From positions 1 through 62,700 of the forward strand of contig SVFO01000025.1 in NCBI GenBank assembly GCA_015056795.1: a stretch of 62,700 nucleotides of DNA, read 5' to 3'. The position numbers were made by a program, and so were the translations under genes. This document shows, one piece after another, positions 8,289 to 17,189 of the stretch. The first letter of the stretch is position 1; the number at the start of each line of letters is the position of its first letter. Source of the stretch: Lachnospiraceae bacterium (GTDB lineage: Bacteria > Bacillota > Clostridia > Lachnospirales > Lachnospiraceae). The notes beneath the pieces were generated by a model. That model was not told the origin of the DNA and did not search any database. It was given only the letters and a program-made list of their open reading frames with translations.

Positions 8289-10967
8289 ATGGATTATGGC
8301 AGAGACGGAGTTCGTGAAATAAAAAGGTCACTGAACTCTAAAACAAATAAACTATGGAGAGCCCTGATCATCACTGTGGTTCAGATAGCGGTTCTCGTTG
8401 GCATCGGTGTCGGCATCTGCGGCGTTGCCCTAGGCTTTGGAATGTTTCGAGGAATTTTGGCGGATACGCCGAGAATCAGACTGGCGGACGTCATCGCTTC
8501 AGGTCAGGCGACCATCGTATATGATGCCGAAGGAAATGAAATTGACAGCTATGTCTCCATGAACTCCAACCGAATTCAGGTTGGCTGGGATCAGATTCCG
8601 AAGTATATGGGATTTGCCTTTGTTGCCTGCGAGGATGAGCGTTTCTATCAGCACGGCGGAATCGACTACAAGGCCATCGTCAGATCCGGTTATCAATACG
8701 TAAAATCCGGCTTTCGACGTACGCAAGGTGGTAGTACCATTACCCAGCAGCTTCTGAAAAACACGGTATTTACGACATGGACGGAGGAAGGCGACAACAT
8801 GATGAAGAAAATCAAGCGTAAGGTTCAGGAGCAATACCTTGCACTTGAGGTCACAAAGAAGTTCACGAAGGACGAGATTCTGCTTCGTTACATGAACGCC
8901 ATCAACCTTGGACAAGGAACGCTGGGCGTGGAATCCGCTTCCCTTCGATATTTTGGAAAATCCTGTATTGACCTGACCATTTCGGAATGTGCGGTCATCG
9001 CCGTGATTACCCAGAACCCTTCTGGCTACAATCCCATCAGCCATCCCGAAAACAATGCAAGAAGACGTAAGAACTGTCTGGACAAGATGCTGGAGCTCGG
9101 CTTCATCACCGCCGACCAGTATACCGAAGCCATTGACGACACAAACGCGGTTTATGAGCGAATCGGTCTGTTCGACACCAGCTACCGCGTAAGCTCCTCT
9201 ACCTCAGGCTCCTATTTCTCGGATGCCCTATATGAGCAGGTGTTTGATGACCTTGTGGCAGATGGTTACACCAAGGAGCTGGCCGAGACCATGCTGACCA
9301 GCGGCGGTCTTCGAATCGAATCCACCTTGGATCCCACGATTCAGGCGATTTGTAATGAGGAGGCAGCAAATCCTTCAAACTATCCCGCACAGACGGACTG
9401 GTATTTGAACTATGCCCTCACCGTCAAGGTGGATGCAACAACGAAAAAGAATTTCAGCAAGGAAAACATGTCCAGCTGGTTCAAGAGTCATAAGAATAAG
9501 GAATTTAACCTCATCTTCCATTCTCAGGATGATGCCTATGCGGCAGCGGAGGAATTCCGCCTTGCCATGATGGAGGAGCTCGGCGTTCCCGACGATCCCG
9601 CCAATTACGAGGAGACCGTAAAGATGACGCCTCAGCCTCAGGTTGCTTTTGTAGTCAGCGATCCAAAGACGGGTTATGTTGTCGCCGTAGTGGGCGGACG
9701 CGGAGCAAAGGAAGGAAGAAGAACCCTGAACAGGGCCGTTTCCTCAACTCGTTCCCCGGGTTCCACCTTTAAGGTGCTCGCTTCCTTTGCACCTGCCATT
9801 GACTGTGCCGGCATGACGCTGGCAACCGTATATAATGATGCGGCCTTTAGCTATGATAATGGTACTCCCGTAAACAACTGGTATAAAACTGGTTATCGCG
9901 GCATTCGTTCCATCCGCTATGCGATTCAGGAATCCATGAACATCATTGCAGTAAAGAACCTGACCGTCATTACCCCTCAGCTTGGCTTTGATTATTTAGT
10001 AAACTTTGGCTTTACCTCTCTGGAGGCTGGTGATTACTATAATGGCCAGTGGTTGACCGACGTCATTCAGCCCTTGGCACTCGGTGGTATCACCAACGGT
10101 GTTTCACCGTATGAATTGAACGCAGCCTACGCTTCCATCGAGAATCAGGGAACCTATGTTGCGCCTAAGCTTTACACTCGTGTTCTGGATTCGGATGGCA
10201 ACGTCATTCTGGACAACACCAATCCTAAGACCCGACAGGTTCTGAAGGAGACGACGGCATACCTTCTGACGAGCGCCATGCAGGACGTTATCACCAAGGG
10301 TACCGCAACAGCATGTAAGCTCAACAACATGAATGCCGCCGGTAAGACTGGTACGACGACAAAGTCGCATGACGTTTGGTTTGCAGGCTTTACGCCTTAC
10401 TACTGCTGTACTGTTTGGACGGGCTATGATAACAACATTGCCATGGTAACCTCAGGTGCTAACCGTCAAGATGGTATTTCCAAGGCAATTTGGAAATCCG
10501 TCATGAGCCGCATCCACGAGGAGCTTCCGAATCAGGACTTCCCCGTACCCGAAGGCATCACGAAATGTAAGATTTGTTCTCTGTCTGGTAAGCTTCCCAG
10601 AGAAGGACTCTGCGACGTAGCTGGATGTGTGGTTCAGGAGCTCTTTGCAGAGGGTACGGAGCCCACGGAATACTGTGACATTCACTACGAGGGCGAGATT
10701 TGTGCATTTGACAACCTGATTGCCTGTGACGAATGTCCTTTCCGCTATCACGGAACGGCCACGCTTCCTCTGATTGAGGATCCTGCTTTGACAAAGGGAT
10801 CCACCATGATCGTTAAGACGGAGGACGGCGGTCAGACACTGGTAACGCCCACCACGTCGGCATATTGTCAGCACAATGCTCAGTTCTACCAAAAGCCCAA
10901 CGCTTACGCACTGATTGAAGAGCAGAGAGCTATTTTGGCACAACGAATTGCCGCAATTCAACAATAA
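8289..10967 (+). CDS. Class A penicillin-binding protein (transglycosylase/transpeptidase)
   Basis: The start at ATG 8289 (MDYGRDGVREIKRS) has AAAGGA about 10 bases upstream; an upstream in-frame start lies in the promoter region. The 892-residue product has one membrane segment near residues 28-52. The glycosyltransferase domain shows EDERFYQHGGIDY with the catalytic Glu near residue 114, and GGSTITQQLLKN. The transpeptidase domain shows SPGSTFK (about 490), ESMNIIAVKN (about 547) and KTGTTTK (about 683). It polymerises and cross-links peptidoglycan on the outer face of the membrane. The C-terminal tail is Cys-containing (CKICSLSG, CDECPF), unusual but seen in clostridial PBP1A proteins. Confidence 0.95.
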   Translation: MDYGRDGVREIKRSLNSKTNKLWRALIITVVQIAVLVGIGVGICGVALGFGMFRGILADTPRIRLADVIASGQATIVYDAEGNEIDSYVSMNSNRIQVGWDQIPKYMGFAFVACEDERFYQHGGIDYKAIVRSGYQYVKSGFRRTQGGSTITQQLLKNTVFTTWTEEGDNMMKKIKRKVQEQYLALEVTKKFTKDEILLRYMNAINLGQGTLGVESASLRYFGKSCIDLTISECAVIAVITQNPSGYNPISHPENNARRRKNCLDKMLELGFITADQYTEAIDDTNAVYERIGLFDTSYRVSSSTSGSYFSDALYEQVFDDLVADGYTKELAETMLTSGGLRIESTLDPTIQAICNEEAANPSNYPAQTDWYLNYALTVKVDATTKKNFSKENMSSWFKSHKNKEFNLIFHSQDDAYAAAEEFRLAMMEELGVPDDPANYEETVKMTPQPQVAFVVSDPKTGYVVAVVGGRGAKEGRRTLNRAVSSTRSPGSTFKVLASFAPAIDCAGMTLATVYNDAAFSYDNGTPVNNWYKTGYRGIRSIRYAIQESMNIIAVKNLTVITPQLGFDYLVNFGFTSLEAGDYYNGQWLTDVIQPLALGGITNGVSPYELNAAYASIENQGTYVAPKLYTRVLDSDGNVILDNTNPKTRQVLKETTAYLLTSAMQDVITKGTATACKLNNMNAAGKTGTTTKSHDVWFAGFTPYYCCTVWTGYDNNIAMVTSGANRQDGISKAIWKSVMSRIHEELPNQDFPVPEGITKCKICSLSGKLPREGLCDVAGCVVQELFAEGTEPTEYCDIHYEGEICAFDNLIACDECPFRYHGTATLPLIEDPALTKGSTMIVKTEDGGQTLVTPTTSAYCQHNAQFYQKPNAYALIEEQRAILAQRIAAIQQ

Positions 10968-10970
10968 TGA

Positions 10971-11009
10971 AAGCCCGTCACCAAATTCCTAGGTGACGGG
11001 CTTCTTTTT
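10971..11009 (+). terminator. Rho-independent terminator of the PBP gene
   Basis: A 12-bp perfect stem (AAGCCCGTCACC and its complement, 10971-10982 and 10992-11003) with a 9-nt loop is followed by CTTTTTG. It begins just after the stop codon. Confidence 0.92.
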
Positions 11010-11063
11010 GCCTTTCTCTTGCCTTTTTCCCAAGATACCTTGCTTTGTATCCTTGGTAATGCT

Positions 11064-11423
11064 TTATCTTAGTTTCTTCTGAATCGTCTTGATCTGCTTT
11101 TTCAGGTCTGCAATGGCCCTGTTTGCGTTAGCGATGGCGACACACTGCTTCTCAAAGCGCTCGGAAACAGATTTCGTCTCCGTCGCCATGCCAAGCTCGT
11201 CCATGGCCGTGGGATCACCATTCTCTTCCGCTTCCACCCGTTCCTCATACTGGGCGTAAACCATACGGCCAATCTCCATCTGATTTCTCTTAATGACTTC
11301 CTCACAGGTATTAATTTGGCGCTTTAACCGAACCAGTTCCGAAAGCTCCTTCGCCTTACCCGTAACCTGCTTCTTTTTATCCGAAAGTACCGTTTTGATC
11401 GTTTCCATTGTTTCCACTGCCAT
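11064..11423 (-). CDS. Small coiled-coil protein of unknown function
   Basis: The 119-residue charged protein starts MAVETMETIKTVLSDKKK. It is almost wholly helical by composition, with heptad-like stretches at about residues 20-65 and 85-119. No membrane segment or signal peptide is seen. Proteins of this shape in Firmicutes often carry a zinc ribbon after the coil, but none is present here. It has a good ribosome site (AAAGGAG) and its own promoter. I do not recognise a function. Confidence 0.7.
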   Translation of the reverse strand: MAVETMETIKTVLSDKKKQVTGKAKELSELVRLKRQINTCEEVIKRNQMEIGRMVYAQYEERVEAEENGDPTAMDELGMATETKSVSERFEKQCVAIANANRAIADLKKQIKTIQKKLR

Positions 11424-11479
11424 GTCCGCTCCTTTCGCTGTCTTTACGGCTCGTCTTATCTACTGCCGTTTCCATTTCC

Positions 11480-11508
11480 ATTGTACCTTTTTTCCAAAAA
11501 TTCATCAA
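11480..11508 (-). promoter_or_regulatory. Promoter of the coiled-coil gene
   Basis: TTGATG (11508-11503), 17 bp, TACAAT (11485-11480) on the minus strand, 57 bp upstream of the ATG. Confidence 0.6.
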
Positions 11509-11516
11509 GTATTTCG

Positions 11517-11546
11517 TTGCACTTTTGTGAGATTCTGTGCTATACT
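11517..11546 (+). promoter_or_regulatory. Promoter of the small gene at 11574
   Basis: TTGCAC (11517-11522), 18 bp, TATACT (11541-11546). It diverges from the minus-strand promoter just to its left. Confidence 0.65.
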
Positions 11547-11573
11547 AACCTTAGGGTTTGGGAGGTATATGTC

Positions 11574-11861
11574 ATGCAGTCAATCTACACAAGCTTAAAG
11601 GTAAACAACGAAATCGAACTGTGCGAGGTCAATGACGAGGAGTGTAAAAAGCTGATTGAAAAGGCCTTGCTTCAAAATCGCATCTCCTACTATATTCGCT
11701 GGACGAAGACATCCTTCTTTAGCAAGCGCCAGCGCTGCATCATCTGTGTCAATGATAACTCCAAGGAGGTCGCTGAGGAGCTTGTCCGCTCCATTTGCGA
11801 TGACGCAGGCTATCAGGTAAAATTCCTGCTCCGCCAGTCCTCCTCTAACACTTATCTATAA
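11574..11861 (+). CDS. Small protein of unknown function
   Basis: ATG 11574 (MQSIYTSLKVNNEIEL) is preceded by GGGAGG at 8 bases. Longer in-frame starts would lie upstream of the promoter. The 95-residue product looks soluble, with an alternating alpha/beta composition and two Cys in RCIICVND. It has no recognisable catalytic motif. It stands alone between its own promoter and terminator, which supports it being a real gene. Confidence 0.7.
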   Translation: MQSIYTSLKVNNEIELCEVNDEECKKLIEKALLQNRISYYIRWTKTSFFSKRQRCIICVNDNSKEVAEELVRSICDDAGYQVKFLLRQSSSNTYL

Positions 11862-11865
11862 AATA

Positions 11866-11898
11866 AACCCCTGACTTTCCACAAGGTCAGGGGTTTTT
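11866..11898. terminator. Bidirectional terminator
   Basis: AACCCCTGAC (11866-11875) pairs with GTCAGGGGTT (11886-11895). Runs of T follow on both strands, so it can end the plus-strand small gene and the opp/DUF3899 transcript. Confidence 0.85.
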
Positions 11899-11948
11899 CA
11901 TGTTTACGTCAAAAGTTTTTCAAACATAAGCTCTACACCGTTTACGGA

Positions 11949-12350
11949 TCAGAACAGGTAAAAAAGTGCGATGAAAATGCCTGCAATGGCAAGGAAAATG
12001 ATTCCTGTTATGAAAAGGAATCCATAGCCCCGTGAATTGGCATATTTCTCGCGGCGTTTTGCTATATGCTCAGCATATGTCTCCTCCGGCTGCATGCGAC
12101 CTCCTGGAAGGAATGCACGAAGGGCATAGCCTAAGCCATAGGATACCCCATCCATGGCCCCTAGGGATGCTGCCCAGATGAGCGCACCAAACATGACAAA
12201 TAAAAGTCCAGGTATCGTTGCCGCATCCGCGAGCATACGAAAGTTTTCGGATGCTTCGGAAGCCGGAAATTCCCTTGTAAATAAATAAAGACAAAAGAGA
12301 CCTCCTCCCAAAAGGAAGGAGGTTCCGTATTTTTTTAGATTTGTATTCAT
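11949..12350 (-). CDS. DUF3899-like membrane protein
   Basis: The 133-residue product has three hydrophobic segments (about residues 10-25, 45-65 and 110-132) and a basic loop (AKRREKYANSRGYGF). The middle section FGALIWAASLGAMDGVSYGL resembles what I recall of DUF3899 proteins in Firmicutes. Its function is unknown. It starts 15 bp after oppF and probably rides on the opp transcript. Confidence 0.6.
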   Translation of the reverse strand: MNTNLKKYGTSFLLGGGLFCLYLFTREFPASEASENFRMLADAATIPGLLFVMFGALIWAASLGAMDGVSYGLGYALRAFLPGGRMQPEETYAEHIAKRREKYANSRGYGFLFITGIIFLAIAGIFIALFYLF

Positions 12351-12365
12351 ATGGAATATGGTTTC

Positions 12366-13418
12366 CTATCGACTTAATTCCTTCTTGTAGCGTGCTTCTT
12401 CTTCATCATTGCAATATACAAAGTGTCCTGGAGCAACCTCTCTCATGGTAGGCCCCTGCTTGCTGTAGTCATGATCCTTCAGCTTGTTATATACCAGACG
12501 CTTACGATTCTTCTCGGAATCAGGATCGGGAAGCGGAATGGCGGAAAGCAGAGACTTCGTATAGGGATGCAAGGGATGTGCAAACAGCTCATCCGAGCTT
12601 GCCAGCTCCACCATCTTGCCGTAGTACATTACGCCGATACGATCGGAGAAGTACTTCACGACGGAAAGGTCATGTGCGATGAACATGATCGTAATGCCGT
12701 ACTCTCTTCTCAGGTCATTCAAAAGGTTGATCACCTGCGCCTGAATGGAAACGTCGAGCGCCGATACGGGCTCGTCGGCAATGATCATTTCAGGGCGCAT
12801 GATAACGGAACGTGCGATACCGATACGCTGACGCTGACCACCGGAGAACTCATGAGGGTAACGGCCTGCATGCTCACGTACGAGGCCAACCTTCTCCAGT
12901 GCCTCATACACTCTCTCATCGATGAGCTTCTTGTCCTTTTCTCCTTTGATGATCAGGCCCTCAGCGATAATCTCGCGAACCGTCATACGGGGATCAAGGG
13001 ATGCGATAGGATCCTGGAAGATCATCTGGATCTTATCGACAACCTTCTCCTTCTTCTGAACTCTCTTAGCTTCCTTCAGCTCTACGCGTTGTTTCTCAAT
13101 CTCTTTCTTCAGGGCTTCCTTCTCGTTTTCAGGAGCAGTCTTCAATTTTGCATTCGCTTCCTTGATGGCCTGCTTATGAGATAAGATTCCTGCCGCAACA
13201 TGCTTACCCTCAAGATAAATGTCGCCAGAGGTAATGTCATAAATCTTAATGATGGATCGTCCTGTCGTGGTCTTACCACAGCCAGACTCACCAACGAGAC
13301 CAAACACCTCGCCCTTATATACCGAAAAGCTAACGTCATCAACAGCCTTCGTTCTGCCAAAATATTGGCACAGATGCTCTACGCGGAGCAATTCCTCACC
13401 GGTCTTAATCTCAGACAT
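12366..13418 (-). CDS. oppF: Oligopeptide ABC transporter ATP-binding protein OppF, with coiled-coil insert
   Basis: This ATPase powers peptide uptake together with OppD. I chose ATG 13418 (MSEIKTGEELL); ATG 13427 is also possible. Both overlap the oppD end. The 350-residue product shows Walker A GESGCGKTT, Q-loop MIFQDPIASLDP, signature FSGGQRQRIGIA, Walker B MIIADEPVSALD, and an H-loop in FIAHDLSVV. The C-terminal oligopeptide-binding extension (HPLHPYTKSLLSAIP) is intact. Between Walker A and the Q-loop about 45 extra charged residues form a likely coiled coil (KEANAKLKTAPENEKEALKK). It is less enlarged than OppD but in the same direction. Confidence 0.93.
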   Translation of the reverse strand: MSEIKTGEELLRVEHLCQYFGRTKAVDDVSFSVYKGEVFGLVGESGCGKTTTGRSIIKIYDITSGDIYLEGKHVAAGILSHKQAIKEANAKLKTAPENEKEALKKEIEKQRVELKEAKRVQKKEKVVDKIQMIFQDPIASLDPRMTVREIIAEGLIIKGEKDKKLIDERVYEALEKVGLVREHAGRYPHEFSGGQRQRIGIARSVIMRPEMIIADEPVSALDVSIQAQVINLLNDLRREYGITIMFIAHDLSVVKYFSDRIGVMYYGKMVELASSDELFAHPLHPYTKSLLSAIPLPDPDSEKNRKRLVYNKLKDHDYSKQGPTMREVAPGHFVYCNDEEEARYKKELSR

Positions 13419-15582
13419 GAGCTTCACCTCCGTTGTTATTCTTGGCCTTCATGCGCGCGATCCTGTTGCGGATGGCTGCGGGAGTCTCAAGCTTGGGAGC
13501 ATCCGGATGAAGAAGCCAGGTTGCCGCCTTGTGCGTCTCAGAAATCTCAAACATGGGCGGTTGCATCTCAAAGTCAATCTGCATTGCATATTTATTACGC
13601 TCTGCAAACGCATCACCAACAGGAGGATAAATCATGTTGGGCGGCGTTCCAGGAATGGCCTCCAGCTTCTCCTTCGTGTCAAGGTCAGGCATGGAGGAAA
13701 GCAATGCCCACGTATAAGGATGTCTCGGATCATAGAAGATATCGCTTGCGCTGCCATGCTCTACGATCTTACCTGCATACATCACGGCAATGTCATCAGC
13801 CATGTTCGCTACAACGCCAAGGTCATGGGTGATGAAGATAATCGAAAGGTTTCGAGATTTCTTCAGGTCATTGATCAGCTCCAGGATCTGTGCCTGAATG
13901 GTAACGTCAAGCGCCGTGGTAGGCTCATCACAGATCAGGATCTCAGGATCAGCAGTCAGCGCAATTGCAATAACGATACGCTGTCTCATACCGCCTGAAA
14001 ACTCGAAGGGATACTGATTATAACGCATTCTCGGCTCAGAAATACCAACCTCTTCCATCAGCTTAATGGCATTTTCCTTCGCCATGGAGCGCGTAATCTT
14101 ATAAACAACCTTAGAAGCACGATCCTTGAAGAAGTCTACCAGTTCAAGACTACGCTCCTTAAAGTCAATCGCAGCATGATTTGCTTCTGCCTTCTCGTAG
14201 TTCTCAATCAAGCCATTGATTACGTGAAGCATGTTCTCTTTTAACAGGTCAAGATCAACGATATTGGCAGGAACAACCTTCCAGTCCACCTTCTTGCCTC
14301 TTGCCTTGGCTCTTTCCAGCTTTCCGTTTTCCTTATCAAAGCGCTTCTGCTCCTTAGGATTTTCCTTTTCGAAGCGGAAATAACGGCTTACCGCGTCATT
14401 GATACTGGTGACAAAGGTATACGCCCGATTGTCCTTCTTGATCTCCAACGGATCAATCCCCGCCTGAACAGCCTTGATCATTGCCTTCGCGCGGTCCGTG
14501 GCACCCTTCTGGTCAATGGTGCCCTCAAAGTAAGGAAGCTCCTTCTTTAACACTTCAACAGCTTCTTTTTTCTTTGCAAGATACTTGTCGCTGCTAAACT
14601 TTAAAGCCTTCTCCGTGATCTGGAGGAATCCCAGCATAAAGTTTTTATTTAAATAATCAAGCGCTTTCTCATTGAGTGCTTCTACGGGAATCGCAAAGAT
14701 ATCCTCGGACGGATTTTTCAGCGTATAATAACCGATACGGAAGAAATTCGGCTTGGTCTGCTCCAGCATTTCGGACAGGATGGTCTCAAGCTCCGTCAAT
14801 GCCTTCTTTAGCTCCGCGCTGAGATGATTGTCATCCTGAACGGGCTTGTAGGACGGAAGAATCTCCTCCACACGCTTTGTCACGTCCGCAAGTCTTTGCT
14901 TATACTCTCGCACAAAGAATTCACTCTTGAACTTCCCAGACTTCTTCAAAATATCACGCACAAGGAACTTTACGTTCTGCTTCTGGTTCTTCTCCGCCTT
15001 AAACAGAAGATCCTTCAGGTGGGCGAGACAATCCTCACAGGCGTCAAAGTCCACGTTATAGGCGTGCTCATGCTTATTCGCATTAATGCAGAAATTATCA
15101 AAGGTTGAACACAGCTCCTTTGCCTTCGCCTCATCCGCTGCGCCTGATTCAATCATGGCACTTTTGAGTAAAGTCAGGGTATGATTAAACTGCTTGCGGG
15201 CATCCTTGCGGTTTGCCTTATTTTTCAGGAGAGTCGCCTCCGTGATCTGACGCCCGATTTTCACGATCGGATTCAGGGACGAAAGGGGGTCCTGGAAAAT
15301 CATGGAGATCTTGTCTCCACGAATCTTATGCATCTCATCCTCGCTGATCTTTAGAAGATCCATGCCGTCATACAGGATCTCGCCACCCTCAATGATGGAG
15401 TTTCCGGCGAGGATGCCAAGGATAGCTTTACTTGTAACGGACTTTCCGGAACCCGACTCACCTACGATCGCAAGCGTTCTACCCTTCTCCAGATCGAAGG
15501 AGATGTCACGCACCGCGCGCAGAATCCCGGAATTCGTCCGAAATGATATCTTTAGATTTTTGACTTCCAGTATTTTATCCAT
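13411..15582 (-). CDS. oppD: Oligopeptide ABC transporter ATP-binding protein OppD with ~375-residue insertion
   Basis: At 723 residues this is about twice the usual OppD length (about 330-350). Walker A (GESGSGKS, residues 41-48) and the Q-loop (MIFQDPLSSLNP, about 94-105) are normal. The signature FSGGMRQR lies only at 528-535, Walker B ILICDEPTTALD at 548-559, and the oligopeptide-binding tail is normal (HPYTWALLSSMPD). The extra residues, about 125-500, are lysine-rich and mostly helical. They contain C158, C165, H171, H173, C182 and C185, a plausible metal site. The frame is continuous, so this is not a frameshift fusion. The insert replaces the helical subdomain region that contacts the permease in ABC proteins. 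Confidence 0.92.
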   Translation of the reverse strand: MDKILEVKNLKISFRTNSGILRAVRDISFDLEKGRTLAIVGESGSGKSVTSKAILGILAGNSIIEGGEILYDGMDLLKISEDEMHKIRGDKISMIFQDPLSSLNPIVKIGRQITEATLLKNKANRKDARKQFNHTLTLLKSAMIESGAADEAKAKELCSTFDNFCINANKHEHAYNVDFDACEDCLAHLKDLLFKAEKNQKQNVKFLVRDILKKSGKFKSEFFVREYKQRLADVTKRVEEILPSYKPVQDDNHLSAELKKALTELETILSEMLEQTKPNFFRIGYYTLKNPSEDIFAIPVEALNEKALDYLNKNFMLGFLQITEKALKFSSDKYLAKKKEAVEVLKKELPYFEGTIDQKGATDRAKAMIKAVQAGIDPLEIKKDNRAYTFVTSINDAVSRYFRFEKENPKEQKRFDKENGKLERAKARGKKVDWKVVPANIVDLDLLKENMLHVINGLIENYEKAEANHAAIDFKERSLELVDFFKDRASKVVYKITRSMAKENAIKLMEEVGISEPRMRYNQYPFEFSGGMRQRIVIAIALTADPEILICDEPTTALDVTIQAQILELINDLKKSRNLSIIFITHDLGVVANMADDIAVMYAGKIVEHGSASDIFYDPRHPYTWALLSSMPDLDTKEKLEAIPGTPPNMIYPPVGDAFAERNKYAMQIDFEMQPPMFEISETHKAATWLLHPDAPKLETPAAIRNRIARMKAKNNNGGEAHV

Positions 15583-15607
15583 GTTCTATTCTCCGGTTTC
15601 CCCTAAG

Positions 15608-17188
15608 TTATTCCGTTCCGCGAAGTGCAGGATTAAAGGCATCTCTCAGTCCGTTACCAAACAGGTTAAAACAAATCATAAGCAGTGACAGCGTTAGCGC
15701 TGGGAAGAACAACAGGTGCGGATAGTTCGTCCAAATCGTAGACGCATCTGACAGCAGGGTTCCAAGGCTTGTCTTCTGTGCACTTCCCAGCTTTACGATT
15801 CCTAAATAGGACAGCATGCTCTCCTCATTAATCGCCCTCGGAATAACTAGGGCCGCGGAGGTAATAATGGTTCCAAGGGCATTCGGGAAAATATGTTTCC
15901 ATATAATTCTTCTGTCCTTAGCTCCGAGAGTTCTTGCTGCCATGACATACTCCTGATTCTTAAAGCGGTAGAACTGCGTACGTACGGTAGCTGCCGTGCC
16001 AATCCATCCTGTCGTAAAATAGGCAAAAAGAAGGCTCGGTACTGCTCCCACCTTTTTTGCCAAGTGGATCTGAAACAGGGTGGCGACCACGATGAAGGGA
16101 ACCCCGCTTAAAATATCGGAAATTCGCTCCATGATCAGATCCACGGCACCGCCATAGTACCCTTCCGTGGAACCGTAAAGCGCTCCGATGATAAAATTCA
16201 CGATAGATACAATGACAGCAATCAGAAGGCTCAGCCGAATACCGCCTGCAAGACGCAGCATCAGATCGCGTCCCTGAGCATCCGTTCCCATGATATAATT
16301 GGGCTCATGCCCATATAAATACTCGTAGTAGTTGACATATAATACGCGAATCTTATACTGTGCGGTTTCCGTGGTTCCGCCGCCAGTATATTCATAGTAA
16401 ATAGGGTTGCCGTCCGCATCCCGCTTATAATTGTCCAACAAAACAATGGACGGATCATACTCCTTGATCTTGACAAGCTTAGTTCCCTTCGCGTTGTAAT
16501 TCAGCGGATTTCCCTTCGCATCCGTCATATACCAGAAATTAGCATCCGTGGCATCCATGCAATACTCATTGTTCGCGACAAGAGGATAGAGAATATGCTT
16601 CCCATGCTCCTTCTCCCACGCAAGAATGTCGCTGAGCTCCTTTTGTTCAATGCTCTTGTAAATAAATCCGACCTCGAGGTATGTCTCGATATCTGCAGTA
16701 TAGGTGGTAACCTCCGCCTTGTCCGCACCAATGGTTGTTGCCTCATTCGTAATCTCAAGGATAGGCATGTAATTGCTGTCCATCGCCTGCTCAAAGGAGA
16801 CCATTTCATCACCTGTATAATCCAATGCGCCCACACCAGTAGACAAAGCTTTCATAAGGCTTCTGGCCGAGAAGGAACGGCTCATATAACCCGTTTTGTG
16901 TCCAAGATCCCTCCAAAGGGTAATACGGGGAGGGTTTTTGGAATAAGTTGTTACCATGAAACTCTGATCATATCCCCTTACAGTGAAGGGGGCAACAATC
17001 GAGAAGATCACGATGAACAGGATGATGACCGCTGCAATAACGGCGGCACGGCTCTTTCGGAAACGGATCCACGCATCCTTAAAAAACCCGATGGGCTTAT
17101 CTTCAAATTTTTTGTCGTGAAGCTTTTCATCTTCGTTCACAAAACGAAATTTTGACGGATCTATGTGCTGCAACTGCTGTTCGTTCAT
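15608..17188 (-). CDS. oppC: Oligopeptide ABC transporter permease OppC with large external domain
   Basis: ATG 17188 (MNEQQLQHIDPSKF) directly follows the oppB stop. The product is 526 residues against about 300 for the family. The first membrane segment (about 48-70, AAVIAAVIILFIVIF) is followed by some 230 residues outside the membrane before GTDAQGRDLMLRL, the normal lead-in to segment 2 (about 305-335). The permease core follows with the EAA-type loop (ARTLGAKDRRIIWKHIFPNA). It forms the channel with OppB. The added external domain probably faces the substrate-binding lipoprotein OppA, which is also enlarged. Confidence 0.93.
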   Translation of the reverse strand: MNEQQLQHIDPSKFRFVNEDEKLHDKKFEDKPIGFFKDAWIRFRKSRAAVIAAVIILFIVIFSIVAPFTVRGYDQSFMVTTYSKNPPRITLWRDLGHKTGYMSRSFSARSLMKALSTGVGALDYTGDEMVSFEQAMDSNYMPILEITNEATTIGADKAEVTTYTADIETYLEVGFIYKSIEQKELSDILAWEKEHGKHILYPLVANNEYCMDATDANFWYMTDAKGNPLNYNAKGTKLVKIKEYDPSIVLLDNYKRDADGNPIYYEYTGGGTTETAQYKIRVLYVNYYEYLYGHEPNYIMGTDAQGRDLMLRLAGGIRLSLLIAVIVSIVNFIIGALYGSTEGYYGGAVDLIMERISDILSGVPFIVVATLFQIHLAKKVGAVPSLLFAYFTTGWIGTAATVRTQFYRFKNQEYVMAARTLGAKDRRIIWKHIFPNALGTIITSAALVIPRAINEESMLSYLGIVKLGSAQKTSLGTLLSDASTIWTNYPHLLFFPALTLSLLMICFNLFGNGLRDAFNPALRGTE

Positions 17189-17189
17189 C

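Noticed and set aside
13411..15582. OppD as a frameshift or gene fusion artefact
   Set aside because: The frame is uninterrupted, both halves of the ABC domain are in order around the insert, and the partner OppF has a smaller insert in the same interval.
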